A model generated the notes under the pieces. It searched no databases. It was given only the letters and a program-made list of their open reading frames with translations, and was not told the DNA's origin. Below, one piece after another: positions 33,301 to 40,536 of a stretch of 64,000 nt of DNA. Origin of the DNA: CAZABC01 sp964483405 (lineage in GTDB: Bacteria > Chloroflexota > Limnocylindria > Limnocylindrales > CSP1-4); assembly GCA_964483405.1 (NCBI GenBank), contig CAZABC010000002.1, positions 62,001-126,000 of the forward strand, written 5' to 3'. Position numbers and translations under genes: made by a program. The number at the start of each line of letters is the position of its first letter. The first letter of the stretch is position 1.

Positions 33301-34710
33301 CCGGCTGTGGCGGAAGGATCGGTCGCGGACGTAGTCGCCGGTCCGGACGGCCCGACCGAGCTCGATCGCCCGGGTCGCGATCCCGCCGCGGCGCGCCCGA
33401 CCGGGGCGACGCGACGGCTCGACCCCGACCGGGAAGCTCCACTGCCAGCGCTCGTCGACCGGCTCCGTCAGGTCGATCTGAGCACGTTCGGCGCGGAGCA
33501 GCGCGGCGGCCTCGTCGAGGACGCGCTGGAGCAGCTCGGCCGGGTCGCGGACCGTCGCGATCCGGGTCGCGATCGCCCGGAGCGTCCGCTCGCCGTCGGC
33601 CCGGCGCGCCAGCCGCTCGCGGGACCCGTCGAGCGCCTCGATGAGCCGGGCGTTGGCGAGGGCGATCGAGGCCTGCCGAGCAAGGGCCTCGAGGATGGCG
33701 GCGTCGGTCTCGTCGAAGGCGTCGCGCTCGCGGGCCTCGACGAGCATCGCCCCGATCGCGGTGTCGCCGTCGAACATCGGGACCGCGATCGCCGAGGCCA
33801 GCCCGAGGCGCCGCGTGTAGCGGTCGGGCCCGGGGCGATGGACGAAGCGGTCGTCGCGCAGGTAGTCGCCGGTCGCGAACGTCCGGCGGTCGGCCATCGC
33901 CTTGCCGGTCACCCCCTCGCCGGCCCGGATCGACTCGGCAGCCGACCAGGGGTCGCGCCCGACCTCGGTCGGTGAGTACCAGGTCCAGCCGGCGTCGCCG
34001 GAGGCATCGTCGAGGATGTTGATGAAGACCCGCTCCCGGCCGAGCAGGCGGGCCGCCTCGGCGGCGATCAGGTGGAGGATGGACGGCGTGTCGCGGAGCT
34101 CGGCGATCCGGGCGGCGATCTCCCGCAGAGCCTGCTCCATGTCCGCCCGCCGGGTGAGCGCCTCGCGCGAGCGGGCCAGGTCGTCGATGAGCCGCGCGTT
34201 CGCCATCGCGGCGGCCGCGTGGTCCGCCAGCGCCCGGACGAGGGCGACGTCGGCAGCGTCGAAGGCGTCGCGCGTCGCCGAGAAGACGCCGAGCGCCCCG
34301 GCGACCTCGTCCCCGGCGATCAGTGGCGCGACCGCCATCGACCGGATCGCCAGCCGGCGGACCACCCGGTCGGGGCCGGCCGCATGCCGGAACGACGTGT
34401 CCGCCGGGTAGTCGCCGGTCGAGACCACCCGCCGCTCGGCGACGGCCCGGCCGAACATCCCCTCGCCCGGCGCGAGGCGCAGCCGCCGGACCCGGTCGCG
34501 GCGGCGCTCGTCGGCGATCCCGGCATCGCAGGCGAATCGCAGCTCGCCGGTCACCGGCTCGAGGAGATAGGCCATCGCCCCGTCGCCGCGGAGCAGCTCG
34601 GCGGCCTCGGTCACGGCCGAGACGAGGACCGCCGGGACGGCGGGCGGGGCGCCGCGGAGGATGTCGCGACGCGGGCTGGCGGGGACGGCGGGATCGGACG
34701 GCGGCTGCAT
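30382..34710 (-). CDS. Sensor histidine kinase with six tandem GAF domains and PAS
   Basis: 1,442 residues, no membrane segment. Six GAF domains begin near residues 23, 202, 385, 561, 743 and 923. The six units are near-repeats about 180 residues apart. Each has a FRHxxGxDxxxRxxGxRS-like block, an ASIAIANARLI end and a coiled link such as RRAEAERTLREIA. A PAS domain follows (about 1085-1205, FLVDNQPDIVFSADADG). The dimerisation helix ARELHDSVTQALFSM has the phospho-accepting H1230, and the ATPase domain has QEALHNVVKHA and DDGRGFD. This is the NarX/DesK/LiaS (HisKA_3) class. A cytoplasmic multi-ligand sensor is likely, for example of redox, gas or cyclic nucleotides; the ligands are unknown. 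TATCCT stands 9 nt before the ATG at 34710. Confidence 0.9.
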   Translation of the reverse strand: MQPPSDPAVPASPRRDILRGAPPAVPAVLVSAVTEAAELLRGDGAMAYLLEPVTGELRFACDAGIADERRRDRVRRLRLAPGEGMFGRAVAERRVVSTGDYPADTSFRHAAGPDRVVRRLAIRSMAVAPLIAGDEVAGALGVFSATRDAFDAADVALVRALADHAAAAMANARLIDDLARSREALTRRADMEQALREIAARIAELRDTPSILHLIAAEAARLLGRERVFINILDDASGDAGWTWYSPTEVGRDPWSAAESIRAGEGVTGKAMADRRTFATGDYLRDDRFVHRPGPDRYTRRLGLASAIAVPMFDGDTAIGAMLVEARERDAFDETDAAILEALARQASIALANARLIEALDGSRERLARRADGERTLRAIATRIATVRDPAELLQRVLDEAAALLRAERAQIDLTEPVDERWQWSFPVGVEPSRRPGRARRGGIATRAIELGRAVRTGDYVRDRSFRHSRSADAFIRASGLRSVIAAPVVGETGLLGVLQVGTSVTDAYDELDADLLEALAGQAAAALTTARLIVALDASRGELGRRAEAERTLREIAATVTALRDPREVISRTITAAEKLLRGDYAEIGLAVGGGPSEYAGSTSLPRPPTGAPGSPIVVPGVGVSGLAFKQRRAVRTGDYLADRRFEHGAGIDAFLVKHGIRSAISAPLVMEERAVGAMTVVSRRADAFDDEDGALLQALADQASIAIANARLIDRLEASGAALARSAEAERTLREIAARITSVRDPAVILERICAEAGRLLASDRAAIYLEARSGIGPGWTWVDASGTTTGPPSDPILPGYGVVGRALADRGPFWTDDYLRDRRFRHRRGTDRYIRQHGFRSVLAAPLVDGDDPIGALLVESRRAGAYGQVDADRLSSLAQQASIAIANARLIEQLERSGGLLARRVEREKSLRGIAAGIAALREPAEVLERIVGDVSRLLGSDGAHLTFLAEDGTHLVPAVLTGATDAATHDWIRAMRFPLVGGINGLAATTDTVVWTEDYLVDPRITPHSPADIATAERMGLRGMAAAPLRGPFGDVIGTLAVNFRAPRAFDEDELDLLQGFADFAAIAFVNSRLHEQLAASEARYRFLVDNQPDIVFSADADGTFTYISDAVERSLGRPAAEVVGQHFRVLVDPATMAVAAERYAEAAADPGREVRTPIVLVHRDGTRIPFEIVAAGFLRDGTFAGVHGSARDVSQRERLERELRRSAADVAAAQERAHLARELHDSVTQALFSMTLVTRTLEVLLERDPARAAEQLAILRDLQRDALAEMRSLIFELRPGGLEHDGLAQALRTHCAAVEGRVGVPIQLTIDDRLFDERLPIEVEDALYRITQEALHNVVKHAAATRVAVDLTRVEGRVHLTIVDDGRGFDPASVPDGHLGLTGMGARAERIGGHLEVRSRRGGGTRIEVSAPVEGRTATAVVPSLADPGPSAASAG

Positions 34711-34719
34711 CGGGGCCAG

Positions 34720-34725
34720 AGGATA
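34720..34725 (-). promoter_or_regulatory. TATCCT -10 box before the GAF kinase gene
   Basis: TATCCT on the minus strand, 9 nt before the ATG at 34710, no ribosome binding site. A start site 6-7 nt downstream would give an almost leaderless mRNA. Confidence 0.4.
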
Positions 34726-34743
34726 CGCCGGTGGCGGCCGCCC

Positions 34744-34773
34744 TTGACAGCCGGCGCGGTCGGCCGGGATGCT
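34744..34773 (+). promoter_or_regulatory. Candidate promoter for the NatA-type gene
   Basis: TTGACA (34744-34749) and GATGCT (34768-34773) with an 18-bp spacer. The leader of about 50 nt includes GGGAGGGG at 34799-34806 and a G-run just before the ATG at 34830. Confidence 0.45.
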
Positions 34774-34829
34774 GGCCCGGCGACACTCCCGCGGGGGCCG
34801 GGAGGGGTGCTCGACCCGGGGGGGTGCGG

Positions 34830-35747
34830 ATGCTCGAGATCGACGACCTCGCGAAACGGTACGGGCCGGTGACGGCACTCGACGGTGCGTCGTTCGTCGC
34901 GCGGCCCGGCCGGATCCTCGGCTTCCTCGGTCCGAACGGCTCCGGCAAGACGACGACCATGCGCTGCGTCTTCGGGCTCGCCCGGCCCGACCGGGGCGAG
35001 GTCCGCTGGGCGGGTCGCGGCGTGGACCGGTCGGCCCGGCTGCGCTTCGGCTACATGCCGGAGCAGCGTGGGCTGTACCCGCGGATGCGCGTCGCCGAGC
35101 AGCTCGCCTATTTCGGCCAGCAGCACGGCCTGTCCGGCCGCGACGCGGCCGCCGGCACCGCCCGGTGGCTCGAGCGCTTCGGGCTCGCCGACCGGGCGAA
35201 GTCGAAGCTCGAGGACCTCTCGCACGGCAACCAGCAGCGGGTCCAGCTCGCCGCCGCCCTCGTCCACGAGCCCGAGCTGCTCATCCTCGACGAGCCGTTC
35301 TCGGGCCTCGACCCGATCGGGACGGCGACGATGGCCGAGGTCCTCCGCGAACGGGCGGCCACAGGCGTCGGCGTCGTCTTCTCGAGCCACCAGCTCGACC
35401 TCGTCGAGGATGTCTGCGAGGACGTCGCGATCATCCACCGCGGGCGGATCGTCGCCGACGGCCCGATCGAGGCGCTCCGGTCGGCCTCGGGTCGGCGCCA
35501 CTTCGAGGTCGAGGTCGCGGGATCGGGCGGACGCTGGCTCGACGGTCGAGGCGACGTCACCCTCGTCGAGCGCAACGGCGACCGTGTCAAGGTGCTCGTC
35601 GACGAGACGGCCGACCTCCACGACCTCCTCGCCAGCGCGCGGGCCGCCGGGACGATCCGGCGGATCACCTACGAGCCGCCCCGGCTCTCCGAGCTGTTCA
35701 TGGCGGCCGTCGACGACGGCTCGCCGACGCCGGGCGACGTCCGATGA
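34830..35747 (+). CDS. ABC exporter ATP-binding protein (NatA-like)
   Basis: 305 residues. Walker A is GPNGSGKTT, the Q-loop region is YMPEQRGLYPRM, the signature is LSHGNQQRVQLAAALV, Walker B is LLILDEPFSGLDP and the switch is SSHQLD. The C-terminal extension after about residue 220 (VERNGDRVKVLVDET) fits the NatA/YhaQ group of sodium or drug exporters. It is followed by its permease with an ATGA overlap. A GTG two codons upstream (34824) is an alternative start. A TTGACA -35 lies about 85 nt upstream. Confidence 0.85.
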   Translation: MLEIDDLAKRYGPVTALDGASFVARPGRILGFLGPNGSGKTTTMRCVFGLARPDRGEVRWAGRGVDRSARLRFGYMPEQRGLYPRMRVAEQLAYFGQQHGLSGRDAAAGTARWLERFGLADRAKSKLEDLSHGNQQRVQLAAALVHEPELLILDEPFSGLDPIGTATMAEVLRERAATGVGVVFSSHQLDLVEDVCEDVAIIHRGRIVADGPIEALRSASGRRHFEVEVAGSGGRWLDGRGDVTLVERNGDRVKVLVDETADLHDLLASARAAGTIRRITYEPPRLSELFMAAVDDGSPTPGDVR

Positions 35748-36730
35748 GCCGGGCCCGGAGCGTCTGGCTCGTCGCCCGTCGCGAGATCCTCGAGCGGGGC
35801 CGGTCGCGCGGCTTCATCCTCTCGATGGTCTTCACGACGCTCCTCGTCATCGGCTCGTTCGCCCTCCCGGCGCTCCTCTTCGGCGACGACGACGACCTCG
35901 ACATCGGCCTCCTCGAGCCCGCACCGGCGGGGCTCGACGCGGCGCTCGTCGCGACCGGCCTCGCCTACGACGAGTCGGTCGTCGTGGTGCCGGTGGCGGA
36001 CCGGTCGGCGGGCGAGGCCGACCTCGCCGAGGGAGCGCTCGACGCGCTCCTGGTCGTCCCCGAGGACCTCTCGTCGAGCGGCGAGCTCGTCGTGGAGCGG
36101 ACGGCCGACCCGACCGTCCAGGCCATCACCACGACGGCGGTCGTCGGCCTGCGCCAGGCGACCTTCCTCGACGAAGCCGGCATCCCACCGGCCGAGTTCG
36201 CCACGGTCTCGACGCCGCCCGAGACGGTCGCCCTGGATCCCGAGACCGAGGGCGAGGCCGCCAGCCTCCTCATCGCCAATCTCGGGATCGTCCTCATCTT
36301 CATCGGCATCTTCTCGTTCGGCTTCACCGTCCTGACGGGGGTCGTCGAGGAGAAGCAGAGCCGCGTCGTCGAGGTCGTCCTCGCGACGGTCCGGCCGCGT
36401 GACCTGCTCATGGGCAAGGTCTTCGGCATCGGCGTCCTCGGCCTCGTCCAGCTCGCCTCGTTCCTCATCGCCGGCGCGGTGGCCGCCGTCGCGCTCGGGT
36501 CGTTCGAGCTGCCCGCCACGACGCCGGGGGCGATCGTCCAGCTCGTCATCTGGTTCTTCCTCGGCTACATCCTGTACGCGACGGCGCTCGGCTTCTTCGG
36601 CTCGCTCGCGACGCGGATGGAGGAAGCCTCGAACGCCTCGACGCCGATCACGATCGTGGCAACGGCGTCGTACCTCCTCGCGTTCCTCGCCGTCGGCGAC
36701 GACCCGACCGGGACGGTCGCGCGGTCATGA
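35744..36730 (+). CDS. ABC-2-type permease (NatB-like), main part
   Basis: 328 residues. The N-terminal SVWLVARREILERGRSRGFI followed by a helix, a large extracytoplasmic loop and then LLIANLGIVLIFIGIFSFGF, FTVLTGVVEEKQSRVVEVVL and further helices are the pattern of NatB/YhaP ABC-2 permeases. These move Na+, drugs or peptides outward. The protein ends abruptly at DDPTGTVARS, where the family normally continues with a PP-x-A/S-PM segment and a final membrane helix. That missing part is encoded immediately downstream in another frame (36727-36939). Translation starts within the ATP-binding gene (ATGA). Confidence 0.75.
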   Translation: MSRARSVWLVARREILERGRSRGFILSMVFTTLLVIGSFALPALLFGDDDDLDIGLLEPAPAGLDAALVATGLAYDESVVVVPVADRSAGEADLAEGALDALLVVPEDLSSSGELVVERTADPTVQAITTTAVVGLRQATFLDEAGIPPAEFATVSTPPETVALDPETEGEAASLLIANLGIVLIFIGIFSFGFTVLTGVVEEKQSRVVEVVLATVRPRDLLMGKVFGIGVLGLVQLASFLIAGAVAAVALGSFELPATTPGAIVQLVIWFFLGYILYATALGFFGSLATRMEEASNASTPITIVATASYLLAFLAVGDDPTGTVARS

Positions 36731-36939
36731 CCTTCCTGCCGCCCTCGGCGCCGATGGTCGTCCCGCTCCGGGCGGCCCTCGATGCGATCGAGCCGTGGGA
36801 GATCGGCGTCTCGTTCGTCCTGACCGTCGCGGCGATCTGGGTCCTCTTCGTCGTCGGCGGCCGGATCTACGCCGGCGCGGTCCTCCAGACGACGGGCCGG
36901 ATGAAGCTCCGCGACGCCTGGCGCGCGGCCGACGAGTAG
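36727..36939 (+). pseudogene. C-terminal piece of the NatB-like permease in a shifted frame
   Basis: 70 residues: TFLPPSAPMVVPLRAALDAI, then a membrane helix (VSFVLTVAAIWVLFVVGGRI) and YAGAVLQTTGRMKLRDAWRA. This is what NatB-type permeases carry at their C-terminus, so the two pieces are one ancestral gene. The join is TCATGACC, where the stop of the first frame and an ATG of the second overlap. One additional G in the GCGCGG run just before it would restore ...ARVMTFLPP. It may be a sequencing or assembly error, a real split gene kept by ATGA coupling, or -1 slippage. Confidence 0.65.
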
Positions 36940-36948
36940 CGGACGACC

Positions 36949-37473
36949 TCAGCCTGCCGGGCCGACCTCGCGGACGAAGTCGGCGATCTCATCGAGCGCC
37001 GCCTCGGCGACCGGTCGGAGGGTGTGCCCGAGGCGCGGCCAGGTGACGAGCCGGCCGTCGGGCAGCAGCGGCAGCGCCGCGCGGAGGAGGTCGATCCGGG
37101 CGAACGGGTCCGACTCGCCCGACAGGAGGAGGGCCGGGCAGGCGACGCGGGGCCAGTGGGCGACCCGCGTCTCGCCTTCGGGGGCGCCGGGTCGGTGGAG
37201 CGGGTAGCTGAGACAGACCAGTCCCGCGAAGACCCGCTCGCCGCCGGCGGCGGCGAGGCTGGCGACCCGACCGCCGTAGGAGTGCCCGCCGACGATGACG
37301 CCCGGGCGGTCCGGCACCTGGGCCAGGAGCGCGGGCACGGCGTCCTCGGCCCGCCGGCGCGGCAGCGAAAGGGCGTGCGCCTCGATCCCGCGGCGGTCCA
37401 GCCCGTCGATCCAGGGAGCCATCGACGACGCGTCGCCGCTCGCGCCGTGTCCGAGATAGACGATCGGATCCAT
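36949..37473 (-). CDS. Alpha/beta hydrolase (KAT/Tex30-like small hydrolase)
   Basis: 174 residues, a compact hydrolase. The oxyanion start is DPIVYLGHGASGDASSM, the nucleophile elbow GGHSYGGRVASL, the acid SGESDPFA and the histidine LGHTLRP. The pattern fits the small alpha/beta-hydrolase group related to dienelactone hydrolase and Tex30. The substrate is unknown. The ATG at 37473 was chosen because it starts immediately before the first strand and has TACGCT 7 nt upstream. It is convergent to the permease fragment, 9 bp apart. Confidence 0.78.
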   Translation of the reverse strand: MDPIVYLGHGASGDASSMAPWIDGLDRRGIEAHALSLPRRRAEDAVPALLAQVPDRPGVIVGGHSYGGRVASLAAAGGERVFAGLVCLSYPLHRPGAPEGETRVAHWPRVACPALLLSGESDPFARIDLLRAALPLLPDGRLVTWPRLGHTLRPVAEAALDEIADFVREVGPAG

Positions 37474-37480
37474 CGGTCGG

Positions 37481-37486
37481 AGCGTA
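37481..37486 (-). promoter_or_regulatory. TACGCT -10 box, leaderless alpha/beta hydrolase
   Basis: TACGCT on the minus strand, 7 nt before the ATG at 37473. Confidence 0.45.
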
Positions 37487-37528
37487 CCGCCGCGGTCCGG
37501 TGTCGTCCGGGCCGGTACGGTCGGGTGG

Positions 37529-37557
37529 TTGCGACATCGCCGGCCGGCCGGTAGGCT
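37529..37557 (+). promoter_or_regulatory. Promoter of the SpoIID-CWB2 gene
   Basis: TTGCGA (37529-37534) and TAGGCT (37552-37557) with a 17-bp spacer. The start site would fall about 4 nt before the ATG at 37568, again nearly leaderless. Confidence 0.5.
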
Positions 37558-37567
37558 CCCCCGACGT

Positions 37568-39133
37568 ATGTTCGTCCGGTTCGCGCGGCTCGCCCTCGCC
37601 GCCATCCTCGCCCTGCCCCTCGCGACCGCCGCCGGGGCCTCCATCGGGGCCGCGCCCGCCTCCGCGGCGTCTCCGTGCGCCCCGTGGCCGACGTCCTACG
37701 CCACGCCGTTTACCATCCGGGTGCTCCGGACCGAGACCGGGACGGTCGAGACGGTGCCCTTCCGGACCTACGTCGAGAACGTCATGTCGTGGGAGTGGCC
37801 GGCCAGCTACCCGGAGGCCGCGCTCCGGGTCGGGGCGATCGCCGTCAAGCAGTACGCCCTCTACTACCTGATGTCGCCGCGCGGCTGGTACGAGACGGAC
37901 GGTGGCGAGTGCTACCACGTCCGAGACGACAGCTGGGACCAGGTCTACGACCCGCTCAACGGCGACGGGAAGCCGCGGGTCATCGCCGCGTCGATCAAGG
38001 ACGCCGTCGCCGCGACTTGGACCGTGACGATGCGCCGCGACGGCCGGTTCTTCCTGCCCCACTACTGGGGCGGGGAGAGCGACGTCTGCGGGGCGAAGGT
38101 CGACCGACCGTCGGTCACCTGGCTGCCGCAGCGCGAAGTCCGCGCCTGTGCCATCGCCGGCATGTCGCGCGACGAGATCCTGTCGCTCTACCTCGGCCCG
38201 GAGCTCGGGGTCGCGAACGCGATCCGCCGGTTCGGCCCCGACCGCTTCGAGACGGCGGCGGCGATCGCGGCCGCCAGCGTCGAGCCGGGGGCCTCGGTCG
38301 TCTACGTCGCGTCCGGGCTCGACTTCCCGGACGCGCTCGCCGCCGGGCCGGCAGCGGCTCTCGGCGGCGGCGCCGTGCTCCTCGTCTGGCCCGACGCCGT
38401 GCCGGCGGCGGCGGCGCAGCAGCTCGAGCGGATCGGGCCCGCCCGCATCCGGGTCGTCGGCGGTCCGTCGGTCGTCGACGACACCGTCCTCGCGGCGCTC
38501 GGGGCGTACGGCGCCGACGTCGCCCGGCTCTCGGGGCCGACCCGCTACGATACAGCGCTCGCGGTCGTCGAGGACGCCTTCGCCGACCCGGTCGAGACCA
38601 TCTTCGTCGCCACCGGCCGGACCTTCCCCGACGCCCTCGCCGGCAGCGCGGCGGCCGCCCGCCTGGGGGCCCCGGTCGTCCTCGTCCCGGGCGACGCGCT
38701 GCCCGACGAGGCGCTCGCGACGCGGATCGCCGACCTCGTCGGCCGGCTCGCGCCGACGACGATCCGGGTCCTCGGCGGTCCGTCGGCGGTCGGCGAGGAC
38801 ACGGCCGCCTGGCTCGCCTCGCTCGGGCCGACGGTCGAGCGGCTGGCCGGCGTCGACCGCTACGAGACGGCGGCGGCGATCTCGGCCGCGGTCTACGGGT
38901 CGACCGAGCCACGGGTCCACCTCGCGACGGGCCTGGACTTCCCCGACGCCCTCGCCGGCGGGCCGCTCGGCGGGCCGCTCCTGCTCGTGAAGGGGACGGC
39001 CATCCCGGCCGCGGTCGCCGCCGAGGTCGAGCGGCTGGAGCCGGCACGCCTCGTCGTGCTCGGCGGCCCGACGGTCGTCGGCGACGGCATCGTCACTGCG
39101 GTCGCCCGGATCCGTTGGCCGATCGCGCAGTGA
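37568..39133 (+). CDS. Secreted SpoIID-like protein with three cell-wall-binding repeats
   Basis: 521 residues. A signal peptide (FARLALAAILALPLATAAGA...APASA) is followed by a SpoIID/LytB-type domain at about 40-215. It carries the likely catalytic Glu in MSWEWPASYPEAAL and the sequence AVKQYALYY. Three CWB2 repeats follow, each opening with RFxTAAAIA-like text: RFGPDRFETAAAIAA, LSGPTRYDTALAVVE and LAGVDRYETAAAISA. Each contains ATGxDFPDALAGG-type and RVVGGPSVV-type blocks. SpoIID cuts denuded glycan strands; CWB2 repeats hold proteins on the wall in Clostridia and Actinobacteria. It is probably a wall-bound peptidoglycan lytic enzyme or wall remodeller. It overlaps the next gene at GTGA. 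Confidence 0.82.
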   Translation: MFVRFARLALAAILALPLATAAGASIGAAPASAASPCAPWPTSYATPFTIRVLRTETGTVETVPFRTYVENVMSWEWPASYPEAALRVGAIAVKQYALYYLMSPRGWYETDGGECYHVRDDSWDQVYDPLNGDGKPRVIAASIKDAVAATWTVTMRRDGRFFLPHYWGGESDVCGAKVDRPSVTWLPQREVRACAIAGMSRDEILSLYLGPELGVANAIRRFGPDRFETAAAIAAASVEPGASVVYVASGLDFPDALAAGPAAALGGGAVLLVWPDAVPAAAAQQLERIGPARIRVVGGPSVVDDTVLAALGAYGADVARLSGPTRYDTALAVVEDAFADPVETIFVATGRTFPDALAGSAAAARLGAPVVLVPGDALPDEALATRIADLVGRLAPTTIRVLGGPSAVGEDTAAWLASLGPTVERLAGVDRYETAAAISAAVYGSTEPRVHLATGLDFPDALAGGPLGGPLLLVKGTAIPAAVAAEVERLEPARLVVLGGPTVVGDGIVTAVARIRWPIAQ

Positions 39134-39735
39134 GCGGCAGCTCGGTCGCCGCGGCCGACGCCGGCGGCCGCCCGCGGTGCTGGTGGGCCGGCGACGAACG
39201 CGTCGACCCGCTGATGGCGCGCTATCACGACGAGGAGTGGGGGGTCCCGGTGGTCGACGACACCGAGCTCTTCGAACGGCTCGCCCTCGAGTCGTTCCAG
39301 GCCGGCCTGTCCTGGTCGACGATCCTCCGCAAGCGGGCGGCGTTCCGGTCCGCCTTCCGCGGCTTCGAGCCGGCCGTCGTGGCCGGCTTCGACGACGCCG
39401 ACCGGGCACGCCTCCTCGCCGATGCCGGGATCGTCCGCAACCGGGCGAAGATCGACGCGACCATCGCGAACGCGGGCCACGCCCTCGAGGTCATCGCCGA
39501 GCACGGCTCACTCGCCGCGTATCTCGCCGGCCGCTGCCCGTCGCCGCCGCCGACGCGCCCGGCCGGGACGACATGGGTCGACCTCCCGGCGACGACGCCG
39601 GTCTCCGATGCGCTCTCGGCCGACCTGAAGCGGCGCGGCTTCCGATTCGTCGGGTCGACGATCGTCTACGCCTTCATGCAGTCGGTCGGGCTCGTCGACG
39701 ATCACCTGCCGGGCTGCTTCCGCTACCGCGGCTGA
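39130..39735 (+). CDS. tag: DNA-3-methyladenine glycosylase I
   Basis: 201 residues with a GTG start that overlaps the previous stop. RCWWAGDE, YHDEEWGVPV, SFQAGLSWSTIL and the C-terminal HLPGCFRY are classic Tag motifs. Tag removes 3-methyladenine from DNA and holds a structural zinc through an N-terminal Cys, a His and the C-terminal His/Cys pair, all present here. The window therefore has two alkylation glycosylases of different folds. Coupling of tag to a wall-binding protein gene is odd. Confidence 0.92.
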   Translation: MSGSSVAAADAGGRPRCWWAGDERVDPLMARYHDEEWGVPVVDDTELFERLALESFQAGLSWSTILRKRAAFRSAFRGFEPAVVAGFDDADRARLLADAGIVRNRAKIDATIANAGHALEVIAEHGSLAAYLAGRCPSPPPTRPAGTTWVDLPATTPVSDALSADLKRRGFRFVGSTIVYAFMQSVGLVDDHLPGCFRYRG

Positions 39736-39762
39736 GAGGTCGAGTCGCGACCCGCTGCGCCG

Positions 39763-39779
39763 CCGCGCCTGGGGCGCGG
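39763..39779 (+). terminator. Hairpin after tag
   Basis: CCGCGCC and GGCGCGG pair over 7 bp around a 3-nt loop, about 30 bp after tag and well before the aquaporin start. Confidence 0.5.
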
Positions 39780-39853
39780 ATGCGACAATGCGGCCCGCAC
39801 GCGCCGGACGCCGATCCGGCGCCCGGAGGGAACCCGCAGCCCAGGGGAGTCGG

Positions 39854-40519
39854 ATGGACCCGCGCAAGTACGCCGCCGAGCTGGTCGGCACCTTCGTCTT
39901 CTTCGCGATCGGCTTCACGTCGGTCCAGGCGGCCATCGCGGCCGATGTAACGCCGTTCCTCGCCGTGCCGTTCTCGTTCGGCCTCGGCCTGCTGGGGGCG
40001 GTCTACGCGTTCGGCCACGTGTCGGGCGGCCACTTCAACCCGGCCGTCACCGTCGCGATGGTCCTCGACCGCCGGACGACGCCGCTCGACGCGGTCGGCT
40101 ATATCGTCGCCCAGGTCGTCGGCGCGATCGGCGCCGCGGCGCTCGTCGTCTATCTCTTCGGCGAGACCGGCGCCACGTCCGTCCTCACCGCCCCCAGCGG
40201 TGGCCTCGAGGGCAACGACATCGGGACGTTGGTCGCCGAGACGGTCATGACCGCGGCGTTCGTGCTGGTCATCCTCGCCTCGACCCGGAAGAGCCCCGCC
40301 GTCGCCGGGATCGTCATCCCGCTGACGCTCGTCGGGATCCACTTCGCGATCGCGTCGCTGACCGGCGCGTCGGTCAACCCGGCCCGATCGATCGGCCCGG
40401 CCGTGCTCGCCATGGACTTCGGCGCCCTCTGGATCTATCTCGTCGGACCCATCGTCGGGGCGGTCATCGCCTGGGGGATCTGGGCCGCGATGGGCGACCG
40501 CGAGGCCGCCGCGGCCTGA
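39854..40519 (+). CDS. Aquaporin / MIP-family channel
   Basis: 221 residues with six hydrophobic helices. The two half-helix motifs are GHFNPAVTVA and GASVNPARSIG. The first arginine-flanked selectivity region (SVNPARS) and small residues elsewhere point to a water channel (AqpZ-like), but a glycerol channel cannot be excluded. GGGGAG lies a few bases before the ATG at 39854. An in-frame ATG 22 codons upstream would add a basic tail and is less likely. It is followed 17 bp later by the convergent dppF-like gene. Confidence 0.87.
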   Translation: MDPRKYAAELVGTFVFFAIGFTSVQAAIAADVTPFLAVPFSFGLGLLGAVYAFGHVSGGHFNPAVTVAMVLDRRTTPLDAVGYIVAQVVGAIGAAALVVYLFGETGATSVLTAPSGGLEGNDIGTLVAETVMTAAFVLVILASTRKSPAVAGIVIPLTLVGIHFAIASLTGASVNPARSIGPAVLAMDFGALWIYLVGPIVGAVIAWGIWAAMGDREAAAA

Positions 40520-40536
40520 CGGTCGCCCCGAGCCGG

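Noticed and set aside
28669..33975. A 1,768-codon open frame on the plus strand across the GreA fusion and the GAF kinase
   Set aside because: It is Arg/Asp/Gly-rich low-complexity text antisense to two clear genes. Long empty frames on the opposite strand are normal at this GC content.
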